A DNA stretch of 64,000 bases from Phlegmacium glaucopus (lineage: Eukaryota > Basidiomycota > Agaricomycetes > Agaricales > Cortinariaceae), in assembly GCA_015039465.1 (NCBI GenBank), contig MU130625.1:214655-278654 (forward strand), read 5' to 3'. Positions within the stretch are counted from its first letter, which is position 1, and each line of letters opens with the position of its first letter. Under the pieces are notes generated by a model. The model was not told the DNA's origin. It searched no databases and saw nothing but the letters and a program-made list of their open reading frames with translations. The position numbers were made by a program, and so were the translations under genes. Positions 38,209 to 50,336 of this stretch are shown piece after piece.

Positions 38209-38933
38209 TTTTTTACTTTAGAGGCATTGTGATGACGTTGGGATGACGTTCGTTGATCAAAAAGGTTGTTGATAGTTGTTGAACATCGTCCCTCGAATTA
38301 CCTCGGCTGGCCACCGGCATTTGTGGTCACCGGGACATTTGTCTTGTCATCGGCAGTTGACCTCCTCCCCACTCACATCCTTCGAACAATATGCGGCTAT
38401 AGTTTAGTTTACTGAACTTGCATGATCGTGGAGCCTAATAATTTGTTCTGTCGTTGATGACTACCAGTGGAGCAGTCTAGTTCTAATCTGATTTAGGCTT
38501 TTCCGTTTAACCTAATACAGCTGGGTATCTAAATCTTGGTTCTAATCTAATCCATTGAGGGTGGCACTCCCGCACCGGATTGAGCGAGCGCTCCGGCTGG
38601 TCCGGTCAGCGACTAACTTACCAGCACGTGCGTCCAATTTTTTTCTTTCATTCAATCATTGTTGCCACCAATAACGTGCCATCGAGCTCGCTTTGCTTTT
38701 TTTAGGACATCCCCTCTTCCCTCACATCTTTTTACTTTCGAAGATGCCTGTCCTTGCGCGTTAAAGAGCTTGGGTACCGACGAGACCCTTGCTCAATTCT
38801 CAACTTTTAGATGTATAGAAAATCCATAGAAGAAAATCACACAGAAGCCCCTCCCCTAGACGTTTCTCAAGCTTTTTCTCTTTTTTTTCCCGCCGATCAT
38901 AGAAGGACTGCTCCCAGTACAACTATATATTAT
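38209..38933. other. duplicated divergent promoter, copy B
   Basis: It matches 22481-23233 with small deletions. No gene inside. Confidence 0.6.
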
Positions 38934-40305
38934 ATGGATTAATCCATCTTGACTTGGTATACCCTCGACAAGCTCCCGACGTGTAGACCCACCAACATCG
39001 ACCCTGCCATCTCTCAGCCATCTTACTACCTACACCGCCGAACAGGTTAAACAAAGCCTCCAGAATTGGCGCTATTTATATTTCCAGCCACAGCCAGAAC
39101 CATCCCTTTCTCACTCTTCAAAGCTTTCTATTCCCACAAGGAACGTCCCACGTCCCGTATACAAACAACCCTTCAGTTCCCGATTCTGGATACGCATCTG
39201 CAGAGGAAGATGAAGTCGAAACTGAATGTTTCTCGGTCGGTTCCGAATCTTCTTTCTATGAAGATAACGAGTCAGATACCGAGTCGGATTTACTGCGTGC
39301 GACTCTTTCGAGCATTCTTTCGCCATCAAATGGTTGACTGGCTTCATTACCCGTTCAGATAACTGGGTTACTCAGAATCCCATTCGGTAGAGAGATCAAG
39401 TATTCTCGACCAAGCGATAACTTTACTATCCACCTTCACGAACGGCGACGAAGGGACAGAAGTTGCCCTGACGCGTACTTTCTCTTTTCCACTGACGACC
39501 ACGAGCTCTACCCTGAAGAAGAAGAATGAAATTCAGGTGGAGTTGAATGATACTCCGCTTTTGAAAGAGGGCCATACTTCTGTCGGGTTACAAAGTTGGG
39601 GTAGCTCCGTTCTGCTCGCAGAGCGTATCTGCCTTCAACCTTCCCTTTTCTCATTGACTTTGCCAATCGACACCGATGGTAGACCTCTTCGAATTCTTGA
39701 GCTCGGCGCTGGCACAGGAATGCACAGTATCGTCGCTGCCAAGATTCTACAATCCTGTAATCCAGCCCCACAAATTATCGCTACAGATTACCATCCCGAG
39801 GTGCTCGACAACCTTGCCAAAAATGTCGCAACTAATCTCCTTCTGTTATCACCATCAGGTGTCTGGACTGGGAAGCCCCACATTATAGCGAGCCTCTGGA
39901 TCGACTGTTCGATGTCATCTTAGCTGCCGACGTTATATACCATCCCGAACATGCTAGATGGATCGACTGTTCGATGTCATCTTAGCTGCCGACGTTATAT
40001 ACCATCCCGAACATGCTAGATGGATCGGACAGTGCGTTGAGAAGCTTCTTAGTCGGCCTTCTTCCAGCTCCAACTGTGGTGGCGGTGGTGTCTTCTGGCT
40101 TATTATTCCCGTAAGATCGACAGGAAGACATGAAAGATTGGACCGGACCGTTGACAGCCTTTTTCCCACTTATCCCCTCGAACGTGTGGAAGCCCGTAAA
40201 GATTCTGAATCCCAGTTGGCTATTTTAGAGAAGGAAGAAGTTGGAAGTGTTGGTCGGGTTAATGAAGGTGGTTACAAGTTGTTTAAGATCGGTTGGATCA
40301 ATTAA
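38934..40305 (+). pseudogene. methyltransferase copy B, dead
   Basis: The start reads ATG GAT TAA, a stop at codon 3. Further frameshifts follow, a 10-bp deletion after NVATN, and a 62-bp tandem duplication over DVILAADVIYHPEH. Motif I (ELGAGTGMHSI) survives. It is about as long as copies A and C but cannot encode the enzyme. Confidence 0.88.
39897..40020. repeat. perfect 62-bp tandem duplication
   Basis: 39897-39958 and 39959-40020 are identical, starting tggatcgactgttcg and ending catgctaga. Copies A and C have one unit. The unit is not a multiple of three, so it shifts the frame of the dead methyltransferase. Confidence 0.9.
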
Positions 40306-40483
40306 TTCCACGGTTGTTGTTCATTATGCATGAAGACAAGTTTGGTTGAACTGTTTGAATGTGCAATATATCTATACTATATTTCAAAATGATATATACA
40401 ATAGTCACTATGAATTACCTCACAGGCTTAGATGCTGTCAAATGAATAGAAGAGGAGACTCGGAGGATAAAAAAATAACTTTT

Positions 40484-41989
40484 TTAACAGCCCATTGTGA
40501 TACCGTCGTAAGGACCATGGTGGTCATTCACATTTCCGACCAAAAGGTTCTGGACATGCCCAACAGTACATTCTTTACTTGTATTATCTTGACCTATAGT
40601 TAGATTATTTATTTATAGTTAGTAAGCGTTTCGTGTCCTCGTTCCGGAGATAAAGTTATTAATTACCGGGACAGGAAACCCATTCATCCTTCTCCCTGAT
40701 GTGTACTTCACCAGATGGGTGATGGTAGCCCAAGTGCCGACCTAATTACAGACTGTGGATGATATTTTGGAAATATAACAAAAAGGAATAGTTGCATACC
40801 TGGAAGAATGGGAACGACATCCTTTCTACCAGAATAAACAAGAACAATCATGTTCAGAAGATGCTAGATCAACCTAAATAAAAAAAGATGCGATGCTCAA
40901 CTTGTTATTGATGTGCGTAACACTGAGGTGGGCGTCAATGTAATCTGCGAATGCCTGATTCCCGACCTGAACAAGATTTACGTCGATGTTTAGGTGGGGT
41001 TATGATGAAATGTAGAACATACTCGAGGCATTCCATAACCTATCATTTTAAATGATACGCCGCTGATATGTAAAGGAAGATATACCCCATCGAGAAGAGC
41101 GATAGCAGCTCCTACACAAGTTAAGGATCAGCAGGAAGGCTTTACAAATTCAATTCCAAGCTGAACGTACCAAGAGAATGCCCGACAATTGTTACTTTAG
41201 TTGCGCCATGCGTAGCGATAGCAGATTTAACAGCTGAGAGGATTTCCGTCGCCGTCCTTAAAAAAAAGGGGTTCGGAAAGTTAGCAATGATAACCCCTTA
41301 GATCCCAACGCTGGATCGAGAATTTGGTTTACTTGGCTTGTTCATTTGCGAAACCGCTGTGAGCGTGAATAGAGGGACTAACACCAGGGAAGAGAGTAGG
41401 GTCTAATGATTCCAAAAGTAAATCGGCGTCCGTGACATCGGCTTGGCTATATACGCATCAAAAAAGGTTGTCAGTTCAAATGTTGGAAACCTAGGCAAGA
41501 AGTTGGAACTAACATCTTAGAGGTGTCGGTTCCTTGATGAGCGACGATGACTGTCCTTAGCGATGGCGAGAAGCCAACGTACCCTTGATCACAAAATAGT
41601 AGAGTTCAGATCATCCTGTCACGAAGATTCAAAAGAGTATATAACACCTACAGAACTGCACAGAGCCACCATCGCCGCCTGATGCTACTGGAATGAAGTC
41701 CGAGTTTGCAGCACAATTGGCTATTATTCAAAAGAATACAGAACCCGTCAATCACTGCACAAGAAAGCCAGAGAAAAAAACCTATACCACCACAAGACCA
41801 ATGGACTGTCGTACTTGGGTCACAATACGCTGTGCTGGCGAAGAACGTGAAAGGTTTGAACCATGAGATCTGTGATGAACTGAGAGTCGTGATGCTTTGC
41901 CTCTTGGACAATTGAGCTAACTCGAGGCCAGGTGCAGCATTGACGACCGGGGCCAACAGAGAGGCGAGGATGAAGCCAGCAGCTAGCAT
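40484..41989 (-). CDS. secreted class 3 lipase, copy B
   Basis: Ten exons: 41989-41788, 41720-41652, 41583-41514, 41446-41333, 41256-41171, 41111-41023, 40966-40902, 40825-40800, 40741-40667 and 40593-40484, giving 301 residues. A signal peptide (MLAAGFILASLLAPVVNA) is followed by a Kex2-like KR in LSKRQ. The catalytic triad expected for PF01764 is present: Ser179 in GHSLG, Asp234 in KKDVVPILPG and His290 in NDHHGPYDG. Cysteines in WSCGANCAAN and near the C-terminus could form disulfides. The protein should be an extracellular triacylglycerol lipase or esterase. All exon phases agree with copy C. It lies tail-to-tail with the dead methyltransferase B. Confidence 0.92.
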
Positions 41990-42585
41990 TCTTGAGTTGG
42001 TTTCGCTCAAGAATTGGTACCAAGAATGAGAGGTGTCAAACGAAAAGAGTCGCCATATGAAGAAATATATATCCACTGGGTAAACCGAATAACTATGCGA
42101 GTAAGTACATCACGAGAAATCAAACACCCGAGAGAAACTCCTAGGAAACATGGCATCGCCATAATATTCTGTCTGTCAGTGTGGCTTCAAGCCCAGTCAA
42201 AATCGGACCTAAGGTAGCCGAGAATGAACGAGGCAAAACGATAATATGAGTTCCTAGTGAGATAGATCGAATGCAGTCGTACAGTTGTTATGTACGTTGT
42301 TACCCTCGGCAGGGCTTTGAAATTTGAAATTTGACAAGTTGCCCGTTGTTTGTCATGCTTACATACACATAAATAAGACGTTGTTTGAACAAAGTCCATC
42401 TTCTCACTTGAAGACAGCGAACATCTATGAACTAGGGGTGCGCTGTAAGGAAAGTAATTCCTTTACTGTTGAACAATGGACCCATAAAATATTACCGGAA
42501 TGGGATAGGGCCGCCAGACGGCCCAACGAAACACGTTGTATTTAGTGTATGCCACACACAATCTCTCTCATTGTCCTATTTCGCT
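41990..42585. other. lipase B upstream region
   Basis: The first 180 bp resemble the upstream DNA of lipases A and C. Similarity stops near 42175. No gene seen. Confidence 0.5.
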
Positions 42586-42587
42586 TA

Positions 42588-43192
42588 CAGCCAAATGCAA
42601 AACCCTAGACAGTTTTTGAATTTCCCGCCCGTGCGCCCGTGTTTGTGTAAACATCTGCTTTTGGTAGCAATGACGCAAGCTGTGGAGTAACCCTTCGACG
42701 GCACCAAGCTCCCTCCATCACTTGTACACCGTGCATTGAGTTGAATCCACCGTTACTACTCTTGCATACCAACACTATGTCATAGTCTATGTTCTTGCCA
42801 TCGACCCTGGCACCAATGAGTATAAAGAGATTCCAGAGATTCTCTGACAGGACTCCCAGTAGATTTCCAATTACATTTTATTCGATAAATAGCCCTTTCA
42901 CCGATCCCTGTGGCTTGCTCAATCTGAGCTGGCTTCATCCCACGTAAGGACATGGTCAAGATAAGCTGCTTCTGCGCTTTTGGAATATAGTGATAGTTGC
43001 CCATAACAGAATAGACCGCCATTCTAACTACAATTACTGGTGGAGCAGCAGCCCCACCAATGCTCCACAGACACCTCGACTCATTGCCAAAAAGAGCAAA
43101 TGACTTCCTGACTTACCAAAAGCAGTTGTTTATATAAACACGGGCGCACGGGCGGGAAATTCAAAAACTGTCTAGGGTTTTGCATTTGGCTG
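42588..43192. mobile_element. Tc1/mariner-like element, transposase remnant
   Basis: The TIRs start cagccaaatgcaaaacccta and are almost perfect for about 60 bp at both ends. TA flanks both sides (42586-42587 and 43193-43194), the Tc1/mariner target duplication. On the minus strand 43022-42780 encodes a helix-turn-helix head (LILTMSLRGMKPAQIEQATG, then GERAIYRIKCNWKSTG) typical of fungal Tc1-type transposases. The catalytic DDE part is absent, so the 605-bp element cannot move alone. Confidence 0.8.
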
Positions 43193-43194
43193 TA

Positions 43195-44038
43195 AATACT
43201 GGACTTTTGTACCGTAATAAATCAGTTGATTACTCCCCCTCAATTTCATTCTCAAAGGACTCATATCACGAGTTCTATTTCTACTGCTACAAAAGAAAAT
43301 ACAAGTAAGTTTCTCGGAGTAACGAAGGTCCGTTACCGAGAAGGCTTGTACTATCTAAAACTCTCCCATCCGAGATCCCCTGCTTGAACACCGAAACGGA
43401 CAGTGTCCCTTCCTCTCGCATCAAATATAATACCTATTTCTACGGTAGTACAAACTACTACATCACAGCGCACCGTACCGATTTGGCGGCTACATTATGG
43501 TGACGGTAGTGCCGAAGCCGTACCGTAGAGAGGTTTGCGAACCTCTTGACGGTACGGTACGGTTCATAATATTGATACTAACGACGTTCGGCTAAAATAA
43601 TGCCATTTTAGTGGTAGAAATAAGGGAGCAATTTCGGAGTTGCGAGCCAATAACTATCATTGGTGTAACTGAACCGAAACTCGTCAGATGCAACGGTCGT
43701 CGACCAGCGGTTGGTATTGAGCCCGCAATATTCCTTCTCTTGTCAGTAACGACGTAAAGGCGAGGTTAGTTAGTCATGGTAGGCAAGAGAGCAAGTAGAC
43801 CATCGTGAGACCAGTACCAGCCAGTATGCTTTTGATGCCACATTATTTAGGGGAGTTGAGGCAGAGTCATTGTAGTACTTGCCAATCTAACCTTTGGGTT
43901 TGCTTTGGGTGCTTCAGAACGACCACATTTGAGGGTGGTGTTGAGGTGGCGTCGACTGAATTGGTTTGAATGTGAACCAGCTCATTGTGTTGTGTCGCGG
44001 ACGAGATAACGGTGAAATTTGGACTTGACATCGACATT
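43195..44038. other. duplicate of the 33.5-34.2 kb region
   Basis: Intergenic-type DNA. From 43560 it matches 33570 onwards. The minus frame SATQHNELVHIQT is shared by both copies, but no complete gene is visible. Confidence 0.5.
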
Positions 44039-44762
44039 GGGTGACTTTCCATAAGGCTAACTTGAATTTCTAACTCTAAACTATTGACAGGTAGGGTCCT
44101 GTGCCGAAGTGCCGTATGGATACCGTCCTAATCTGGTACTAGACCTGTCAGGTGGCGTTTTTCAAGAGCTTTCTAAACCTTAAATTTGGAGAGAGGGTAT
44201 CGACCCCTCCTCCAGATTCTTGAATCCATCAACGCCCAAATAAGGCTCTTCGGGTCCCGTCCCGTTGCCGTTTTTGTGCTTTTTGTCCCTCCCGCGCCGA
44301 CAAGAGCACCTCTCCCCCATTACCAGCGCTGTTCCATGCAGCCAGCTCGACTGTACCCTGGACCCTGAAGGCTCAGGCCCGTGCCTTTCGCAAGAGCTGG
44401 GGACAGCAGAGGTAATTTTGTGTTGGATTTTGCTGTTCATTGTGCAGAAATCGGCCCACATCCGCTCATGTGATAAGTGCTGCAGCCAGGTGAGCATTGA
44501 ATTCTTCAGCCTCGCACTCCTCAGTCTCCTGCATGAACAGAAAGTGGCCATTTCTTCATCCATAGTACTGGAACGATGTAGATAACCATCACACCTATCT
44601 GATGATAACCAAATCTGGATTCAAGTTAAATAATTTCTTTGTTTTATGTCAGGTCGTTGTGGTTTAGAAAACCGCTAAATATTCGTTGCCAGGTACACTT
44701 TTGAACTCCGAAATTAAGGTTTAGATTTGAAGAAATCAAGTTAGCCTTATGGAAAGTCACCC
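44039..44762. mobile_element. Harbinger-like element, 724 bp
   Basis: The TIRs are gggtgactttccataaggct on the left and the exact inverse on the right (agccttatggaaagtcaccc), continuing to about 28 bp. ATT flanks both ends (44036-44038 and 44763-44765). The sister locus at 34141-34170 lacks the insert and runs straight through (catcgacgttgacgttgg). A 3-bp duplication and a GGG start fit PIF/Harbinger. The minus frame 44563-44180 (HERMWADFCTMNSKIQHKI) is of unknown identity. Confidence 0.75.
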
Positions 44763-44765
44763 ATT

Positions 44766-45941
44766 GACGTTGGTTGGTATTCAGTCCGGTATAATCCTTG
44801 AGGACACATCATAGTATGATATTCCAACCCAAAGCACTCGGGCCGTAAATACAGATGATGAGTTACGTCATGTTCATGCTTTCCTTGAAACTATGATGGA
44901 AGGCGCAGCCGGATATGCGCTCATGATGCATTCTAGCATCTTCAGCTACTTACGGCAAATCTCGAAAGTTTTTCTTCTCCAGCTCATGCAGAATGTAACG
45001 GTACTTCGGCAGCAAGCTTTGCAAGATCTTCTGATTGTGGTTGCTAAACGGCCCATCGCGTCGAGGATAAGGACGACTGGTACACCGGCGTAGTACAGGT
45101 CGAATGTTCGAACACTTGATCTTGTCACGAATTAGGGTAGGTCTTCAACATGATGCACGATCTTGTCAACTGATTGTGCTTATGAACAGAGACGAATCCA
45201 CCAATTGACGTATGCCCATCCGTCTGCTCGAGCTCGTCCGCAACTACGCATACACCCAAAGGCCTATCGTCCCCTACCACGGATTTGCCACTTCCACCTA
45301 ACCACCTCATTCAAAATCAAAGGCGAAGGCAGCTCATCTCTCAGTGGTATTTTTTACTCATGGCACTATCCGCTTCCTCTCACTCGCAGACGAACCCATC
45401 GGGCACGAATGAGGTTGCCCACAGCTTGGTATCGCCTGTGTCTCCTCCCGCCGAATTCGTTAATGTCACGGAGAAAACAAAATTGGCGCAAATGGCGGAC
45501 GTCTATCAGCAATGGAGACTCCGATGGCCGTTCAGTCTGGCACATTCGAAAGTATGGAGGAACCAGCAGCATTTCCCAGCTCGAAAATGAAATTATCGTA
45601 CTGCCATCATCTCAATGCCGACCCAATTTGCAGTCACGGTCGAAGAGATAAAACCTAGCGAGACAGAGTTCTTTACTACTACTGATGTCACGCCCTTGAC
45701 TTCTTCGACAGAAGCGACCGAGCCCACGCCCCCCAATCGCCAGTCTTCCACTGATTCTTGTAGTCGCAAGAACAAGAACCAGAGCTAGTCAGACTTTCTG
45801 GAGCAACTAACATTGTTGTCTATAGCAGCTCCAATCGACTTGACACTGTTCTCTAGGGGAGTGGTAATCCTTACTGCGGACGACGTTATGGAAGACGGAC
45901 GAGTTGTGGAGGTGCCAGTGACTGATCTAACAACAAGTGTT
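44766..45941. other. segment X, second copy
   Basis: It matches 34165-34320 and 35730-37530 with large gaps. The two parts of segment X are therefore shorter here, and the GH47-like remnant is mostly absent. Frames are broken. Confidence 0.45.
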
Positions 45942-46607
45942 ACCTCAAACCAGGGTGGCATGGCAGGCGCTTGTACACGACCGGCTGGCCGAGAACTAAC
46001 CATGGGATACAATTGACGGCAGTTCTTGGCCATATATCGCTGCTCCAACTTCTTCGCGTGCATTTCGTAATGCGTTGTTGTCGGCACTGTACTCTTTTGA
46101 GGCAAAAGACCACTTATAAGCAGTGTTATTTGTAGCCAGGATTGATGCAGAATTGACGTCATCGTAATATGTCTCTGTTAACAAGGTCGTAACCACAATC
46201 CAACCATTGATCACCGTGAGGAATGAATGAGCTTTACATGAAAGTTTCCCTCTGTTCCATGCCTACCTTTACAAATTTTCGAAAATAACTATCTTACGAT
46301 TTAGTGGTCAGCGCGTGAAAAAAAAAAAAGAAAGCGGGAAGGGCTCACCTCTTTGCTCTCCGGACAGAGAATCGATGTACTGTTACAACACAAGATAACG
46401 GCTGTCAAAGCATGATAACTTTCATTTCATTCTTGTGTTGAATGAACCTGAACCAAATAAACCTTGCCTCTCTTCCTTCAACCACAGCCTGAATTCGTCA
46501 CTCTTTTGAGATTTGCTGATGGGTGAAACACCATTTGATAATTCAACTCGTCTTTCGGATGACCTAGAGCGTTCATTCGAACAGGAACGGGAACGTCTAG
46601 AAGGCAT
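45942..46607 (-). pseudogene. SCI1-like copy C, truncated
   Basis: The start MPSRRSRSCSNERSRSSERR is intact, but exon 1 ends two bases short of the parent (KEERQ) and shifts frame. The WSFASK exon ends at a stop after IVSHG. Homology to the parent stops at the same PPxFxVT point as in copy B, followed by segment X. Confidence 0.8.
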
Positions 46608-47258
46608 TTTTTACTTGGGAAATTTGTGGCTGCAAGAGGCCTTGGTGATGACGTTCTTCGATCAAAAGGTTGTCGGTAGTCGTCCATTACCTCGGCTGGC
46701 CACCGGCATTTGTCTTGTCATCCGCCCCCCTCACATCCTCGACGATATGCGGCTATAGTCACTGAACTGCATGAACCTGGAGCCAATAATGGGTTATGTC
46801 GCTGATCACTACTGGTGGAGCAGTCTAATCTGACTTGGGCTTATATTTTGCCACATGCACGCTCGCAGCCTTGGGCTTTCCGGCGAAGCCATTACTTGGT
46901 TCTATATAATCCGTATATCCTCGCCAGATGGCACTTCCACGCCGGATTAAAAGTTTAGAGTAAGCCAGCCAGCCCAATCAGTGACTAAAATCAGGCGCGT
47001 GCATTTTTTTCTTCATAGCTGTTGAACTCGTTTTGCTTATAGGACATCCTCTTCTTCATATTTTACTTTCAAGATGCCTGTCCTTGCGCGTTAAGAACTT
47101 GGGTAACGAAAGACCCTTGCACAATTTTCAGCTTAGGCCTATTAGAAATCCATAGAAGAAATCACAGAAACAACTACACCTCCCTAGACGTTTCCCAAAA
47201 AAAGAATTCCCCTTTTTTTCGATGATCATAGAAGGACTGCTCCCAGTGCAACTACTAC
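46608..47258. other. duplicated divergent promoter, copy C
   Basis: It corresponds to 22481-23233 with several deletions. No gene inside. Confidence 0.55.
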
Positions 47259-48596
47259 ATGGGTCTCATTAATCCATCTAGACTTGGTCTACGCTCGACA
47301 AGCTCTCGACGTGCAGGCCCGTTAACATCGACCCTGCCACCTATCAACCATCTTGCTACCCACACCACTAAACAGATTAGGCAAAGCCACCAGAATCTGT
47401 ACCATCTATGCTTCCAGCCAGAACCATCTCCTTTTCATGCTTCAAAGCTTCCCATTCCCAGACGGAACTTGAACGTCCCACGGCCCGTACGCAACAATAC
47501 TTCAGTACCTGATTCTGGATATGCATCTGCAGAGAAAGATGGAATCAAAGCTGAATTTTCGGTCGGTTCCGAATCTTCTTTCTATGAAGATAACGAATAT
47601 ACCGAGTTGGATTTACTGCGTGCCGACTCTTTCGAGCGTTCTTTCGCTATCAAATGGCTAAGTGCCTTTATCACCCGTTCAGACAACTGGATTGCAGCCT
47701 GTGGTTCAGAATCCGATTCGGTAGAGAGATCAACTATTCTCGACCAAGCGATAACTTTACTTTCCACCTTCACCAATGGCGACGAAGAGACAGAAGTTGC
47801 TCTGACACGTACTCTCTCTTTTCCACTGACGACGAGCTCTACCTTGAAGAAGAAGAATAAAAACGAAATTCAGGTGGAACTGAATGATGCTCCGCTTTTG
47901 AAAGAGGACCATACCTCTGTCGGGTTACAAAATTGGGGTAGCTCCATTCTACTTGCAGGACGTATTTGCCGTCACCCTTCTCTTTTCTCATTGACTGTGC
48001 CAATCAACACCGATGGCAGACCTCTTCGAATTCTTGAGCTCGGCGCTGGCACAGGAATGCACAGTATCGTCGCTGCCAAGATTCTACAATCCTGTAATTC
48101 AACACTACAAATTATGGGTACAGATTATCATCCAGAGGTGCTCGACAACCTTGCCAAAAATGTCGCAACTAACTTCCCGAAATCTCCTTCTGTTATTACC
48201 ATCAGGTGTCTGGACTGGGAAGTCCCACGTTATAGCGAGTCTTTGGATCGACCGTTCGATGTCATTCTAGCTGCCGATGTTATATACTACCCCGAACATG
48301 CTAGATGGATCAAACAGTGCGTTGAGAAGCTTCTTAGTCGGCCTTCTTCCAGCTCCAACTGTAGTGGCGGTGATGTCTTCTGGCTTATTATTCCTGTAAG
48401 ATCGACGGGAAGACACGAAGGGTTGGACAGGACCGTTGATACCCTTTTCCCTGCTTATCCCCTCGAACATGTGGAAGCCCATATAGATTCTAAATCCCAG
48501 TTGGCTATTTTAGAGAAGGAAGAAATTGGAAGACAGGGAAGTGTTGGTTGGGCTGATGGTGGTTACAAGTTGTTTGAAATCAGCTGGATCAATTAA
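47259..48596 (+). CDS. Methyltransf_16 (EFM2/FAM86-like) methyltransferase, copy C
   Basis: An intact intronless frame of 445 residues. Motif I is RILELGAGTGMHSI, then TDYHPEVLDNLAKN and DVILAADVIYYPEH. Compared with copy A it lacks a few residues in the Asn-rich N-terminal stretch and carries scattered substitutions (for example HH to YY-type changes near the active site). It is probably functional. Its partner, lipase C, lies tail-to-tail 207 bp downstream, as in the other two cassettes. Confidence 0.88.
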   Translation: MGLINPSRLGLRSTSSRRAGPLTSTLPPINHLATHTTKQIRQSHQNLYHLCFQPEPSPFHASKLPIPRRNLNVPRPVRNNTSVPDSGYASAEKDGIKAEFSVGSESSFYEDNEYTELDLLRADSFERSFAIKWLSAFITRSDNWIAACGSESDSVERSTILDQAITLLSTFTNGDEETEVALTRTLSFPLTTSSTLKKKNKNEIQVELNDAPLLKEDHTSVGLQNWGSSILLAGRICRHPSLFSLTVPINTDGRPLRILELGAGTGMHSIVAAKILQSCNSTLQIMGTDYHPEVLDNLAKNVATNFPKSPSVITIRCLDWEVPRYSESLDRPFDVILAADVIYYPEHARWIKQCVEKLLSRPSSSSNCSGGDVFWLIIPVRSTGRHEGLDRTVDTLFPAYPLEHVEAHIDSKSQLAILEKEEIGRQGSVGWADGGYKLFEISWIN

Positions 48597-48803
48597 TTCC
48601 AGGATTGTTTTTCATTATACATCAAGGAAAGTTTTGTTGAACGGTTTTTGAGTTTAATTGTTATTTGTGATATATCTACTAAGATTCCAAAATGATTTTT
48701 ATATATATCGCTATGAACGCCTCGTAGGCTTAGACACAATCCAATGAAACAGGATCATCATCGCAAAAGAATAGAAGAGGAGACTCCAGGAATAAAATAA
48801 CTT

Positions 48804-50336
48804 TTAACAGCCCATTGTGACACCGTCGTAAGGACCACGGTGGTCATTCATGTTTCCGACTAAAAGGTTCTGAACATCCCCCACAGTACATTCATCACTT
48901 GGATTATCTTGACCTAAAGGCAGATTGTTTATTTATAGATAGTAAGTACCTCGTTCTGGAAATAAAATCATTAATTACCGGGACAGGAAACCCATTGATC
49001 GTTCTCCATGATGTGTATTTCGCCAGATGGTTGATGGTAGCCCAAGAGCCGGCCTGGTTACACAGACACAATGTGGATACCTTGAAAACATAACAAAAAA
49101 AAAGAAGGGTTGCATACCTGGAAGAATGGGAACGACATCCTTTCTACAAAATAAAGAAAAACCAATCATGTTCAGAAAACCCTAGATCAACCAAAATAAA
49201 AAAAGATGCGATACTCAACTTGTTATTGATATGTGTAACACTGAGGTGGGCGTCAATGTAATCTGCAAATGCCTGATTCCCGACCTGAGCAAGATTTGAG
49301 TCGATGTTTGGGTTGGGCTAGAACGAAATGTAGAACATACTCGAGGCATTCCGTAGCCTATCATTTTGAATGATACGCCGCTGATATGTAAGGGAAGATA
49401 TACCCCATCGAGAAGAGCGATAGCGGCTCCTATACAAGTTTGAAGCCAGAGAATCAGCAGTATAAAATTTTACAAATTCAATTCCGAGTCCAAGCTGAAC
49501 GTACCAAGAGAGTGCCCGACAATTGTTACATGAGTTGCGCTATGCGTAGCGATAGCAGTCTTAACAGCTGAGAGGATTCGCGTCGCCGTCCTTGAAAAAA
49601 AAAAGAAGGGAGTCGGAAAGTCAGCAAGGGTTGATGCAGTTAATGTTTTAAACGCCAACGCTGGATCGCTTACTTGGCCTGTTCATTTGCGAAACCGCTG
49701 TGAGCTAGAATAGAGCGACTAACACCAGGGAAGAGAGTAGGGTCTAACGATTCCAAAAGTAAATCGGCGTTTGTGACATCGGCTTGGCTATATACGCATC
49801 AAAAAGTTGTCAGGTCAAATGTTGAAAACTTAGGCAAGAATTTGCAACTAACATCTTAGACGTGTCGGTTCCTTGATGAGCGACAATGACCGTCCCTAGC
49901 GATGGCGAGAAGCCAACGTACCCTTTGGTCACAACAGAGGGGGTTCGGATCATCGTGTCACGAAGATTCAAAAGAGTAGCATATAACACGTACAGAACTG
50001 CACAGATCCACCATCGCCACCTGATGCTACTGGGATGAAGTCCGAGTTTGCAGCACAATTGGCTGTTGTTTCAAAAGAATACAGAACCCGTCAATCATCG
50101 CTCCGAGTCCAATTCCTCCAAGAAAAACACATACCACCACAAGACCAGTTAATTGTCGTACTTGGGTTACAATACGCTGTGCTGGCGAAGAACGTGAAAG
50201 GTTTGAACGACAAGATCTGCGATGAACTGAGAGTGGTGATGCTTTGCCTCTTGGATAATTGAGCTAACTCGAGGCCAGGTGCAGCGTTGACGACCGAGGC
50301 CAACAGAGAGGCGAGGATGAAGCCAGCAACTAGCAT
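48804..50336 (-). CDS. secreted class 3 lipase, copy C
   Basis: Ten exons: 50336-50135, 50062-49994, 49922-49853, 49787-49674, 49590-49505, 49429-49341, 49284-49220, 49143-49118, 49053-48979 and 48913-48804, giving 301 residues with the same phases as copy B. The signal peptide is MLVAGFILASLLASVVNA. The triad is Ser179 (GHSLG), Asp234 (KKDVVPILPG) and His290 (NDHRGPYDG). The frame is fully open. Differences from copy B are mostly single residues, such as HQPSGEIHIMEND for HHPSGEVHIREKD. The expected role is an extracellular lipase or esterase. Confidence 0.92.
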
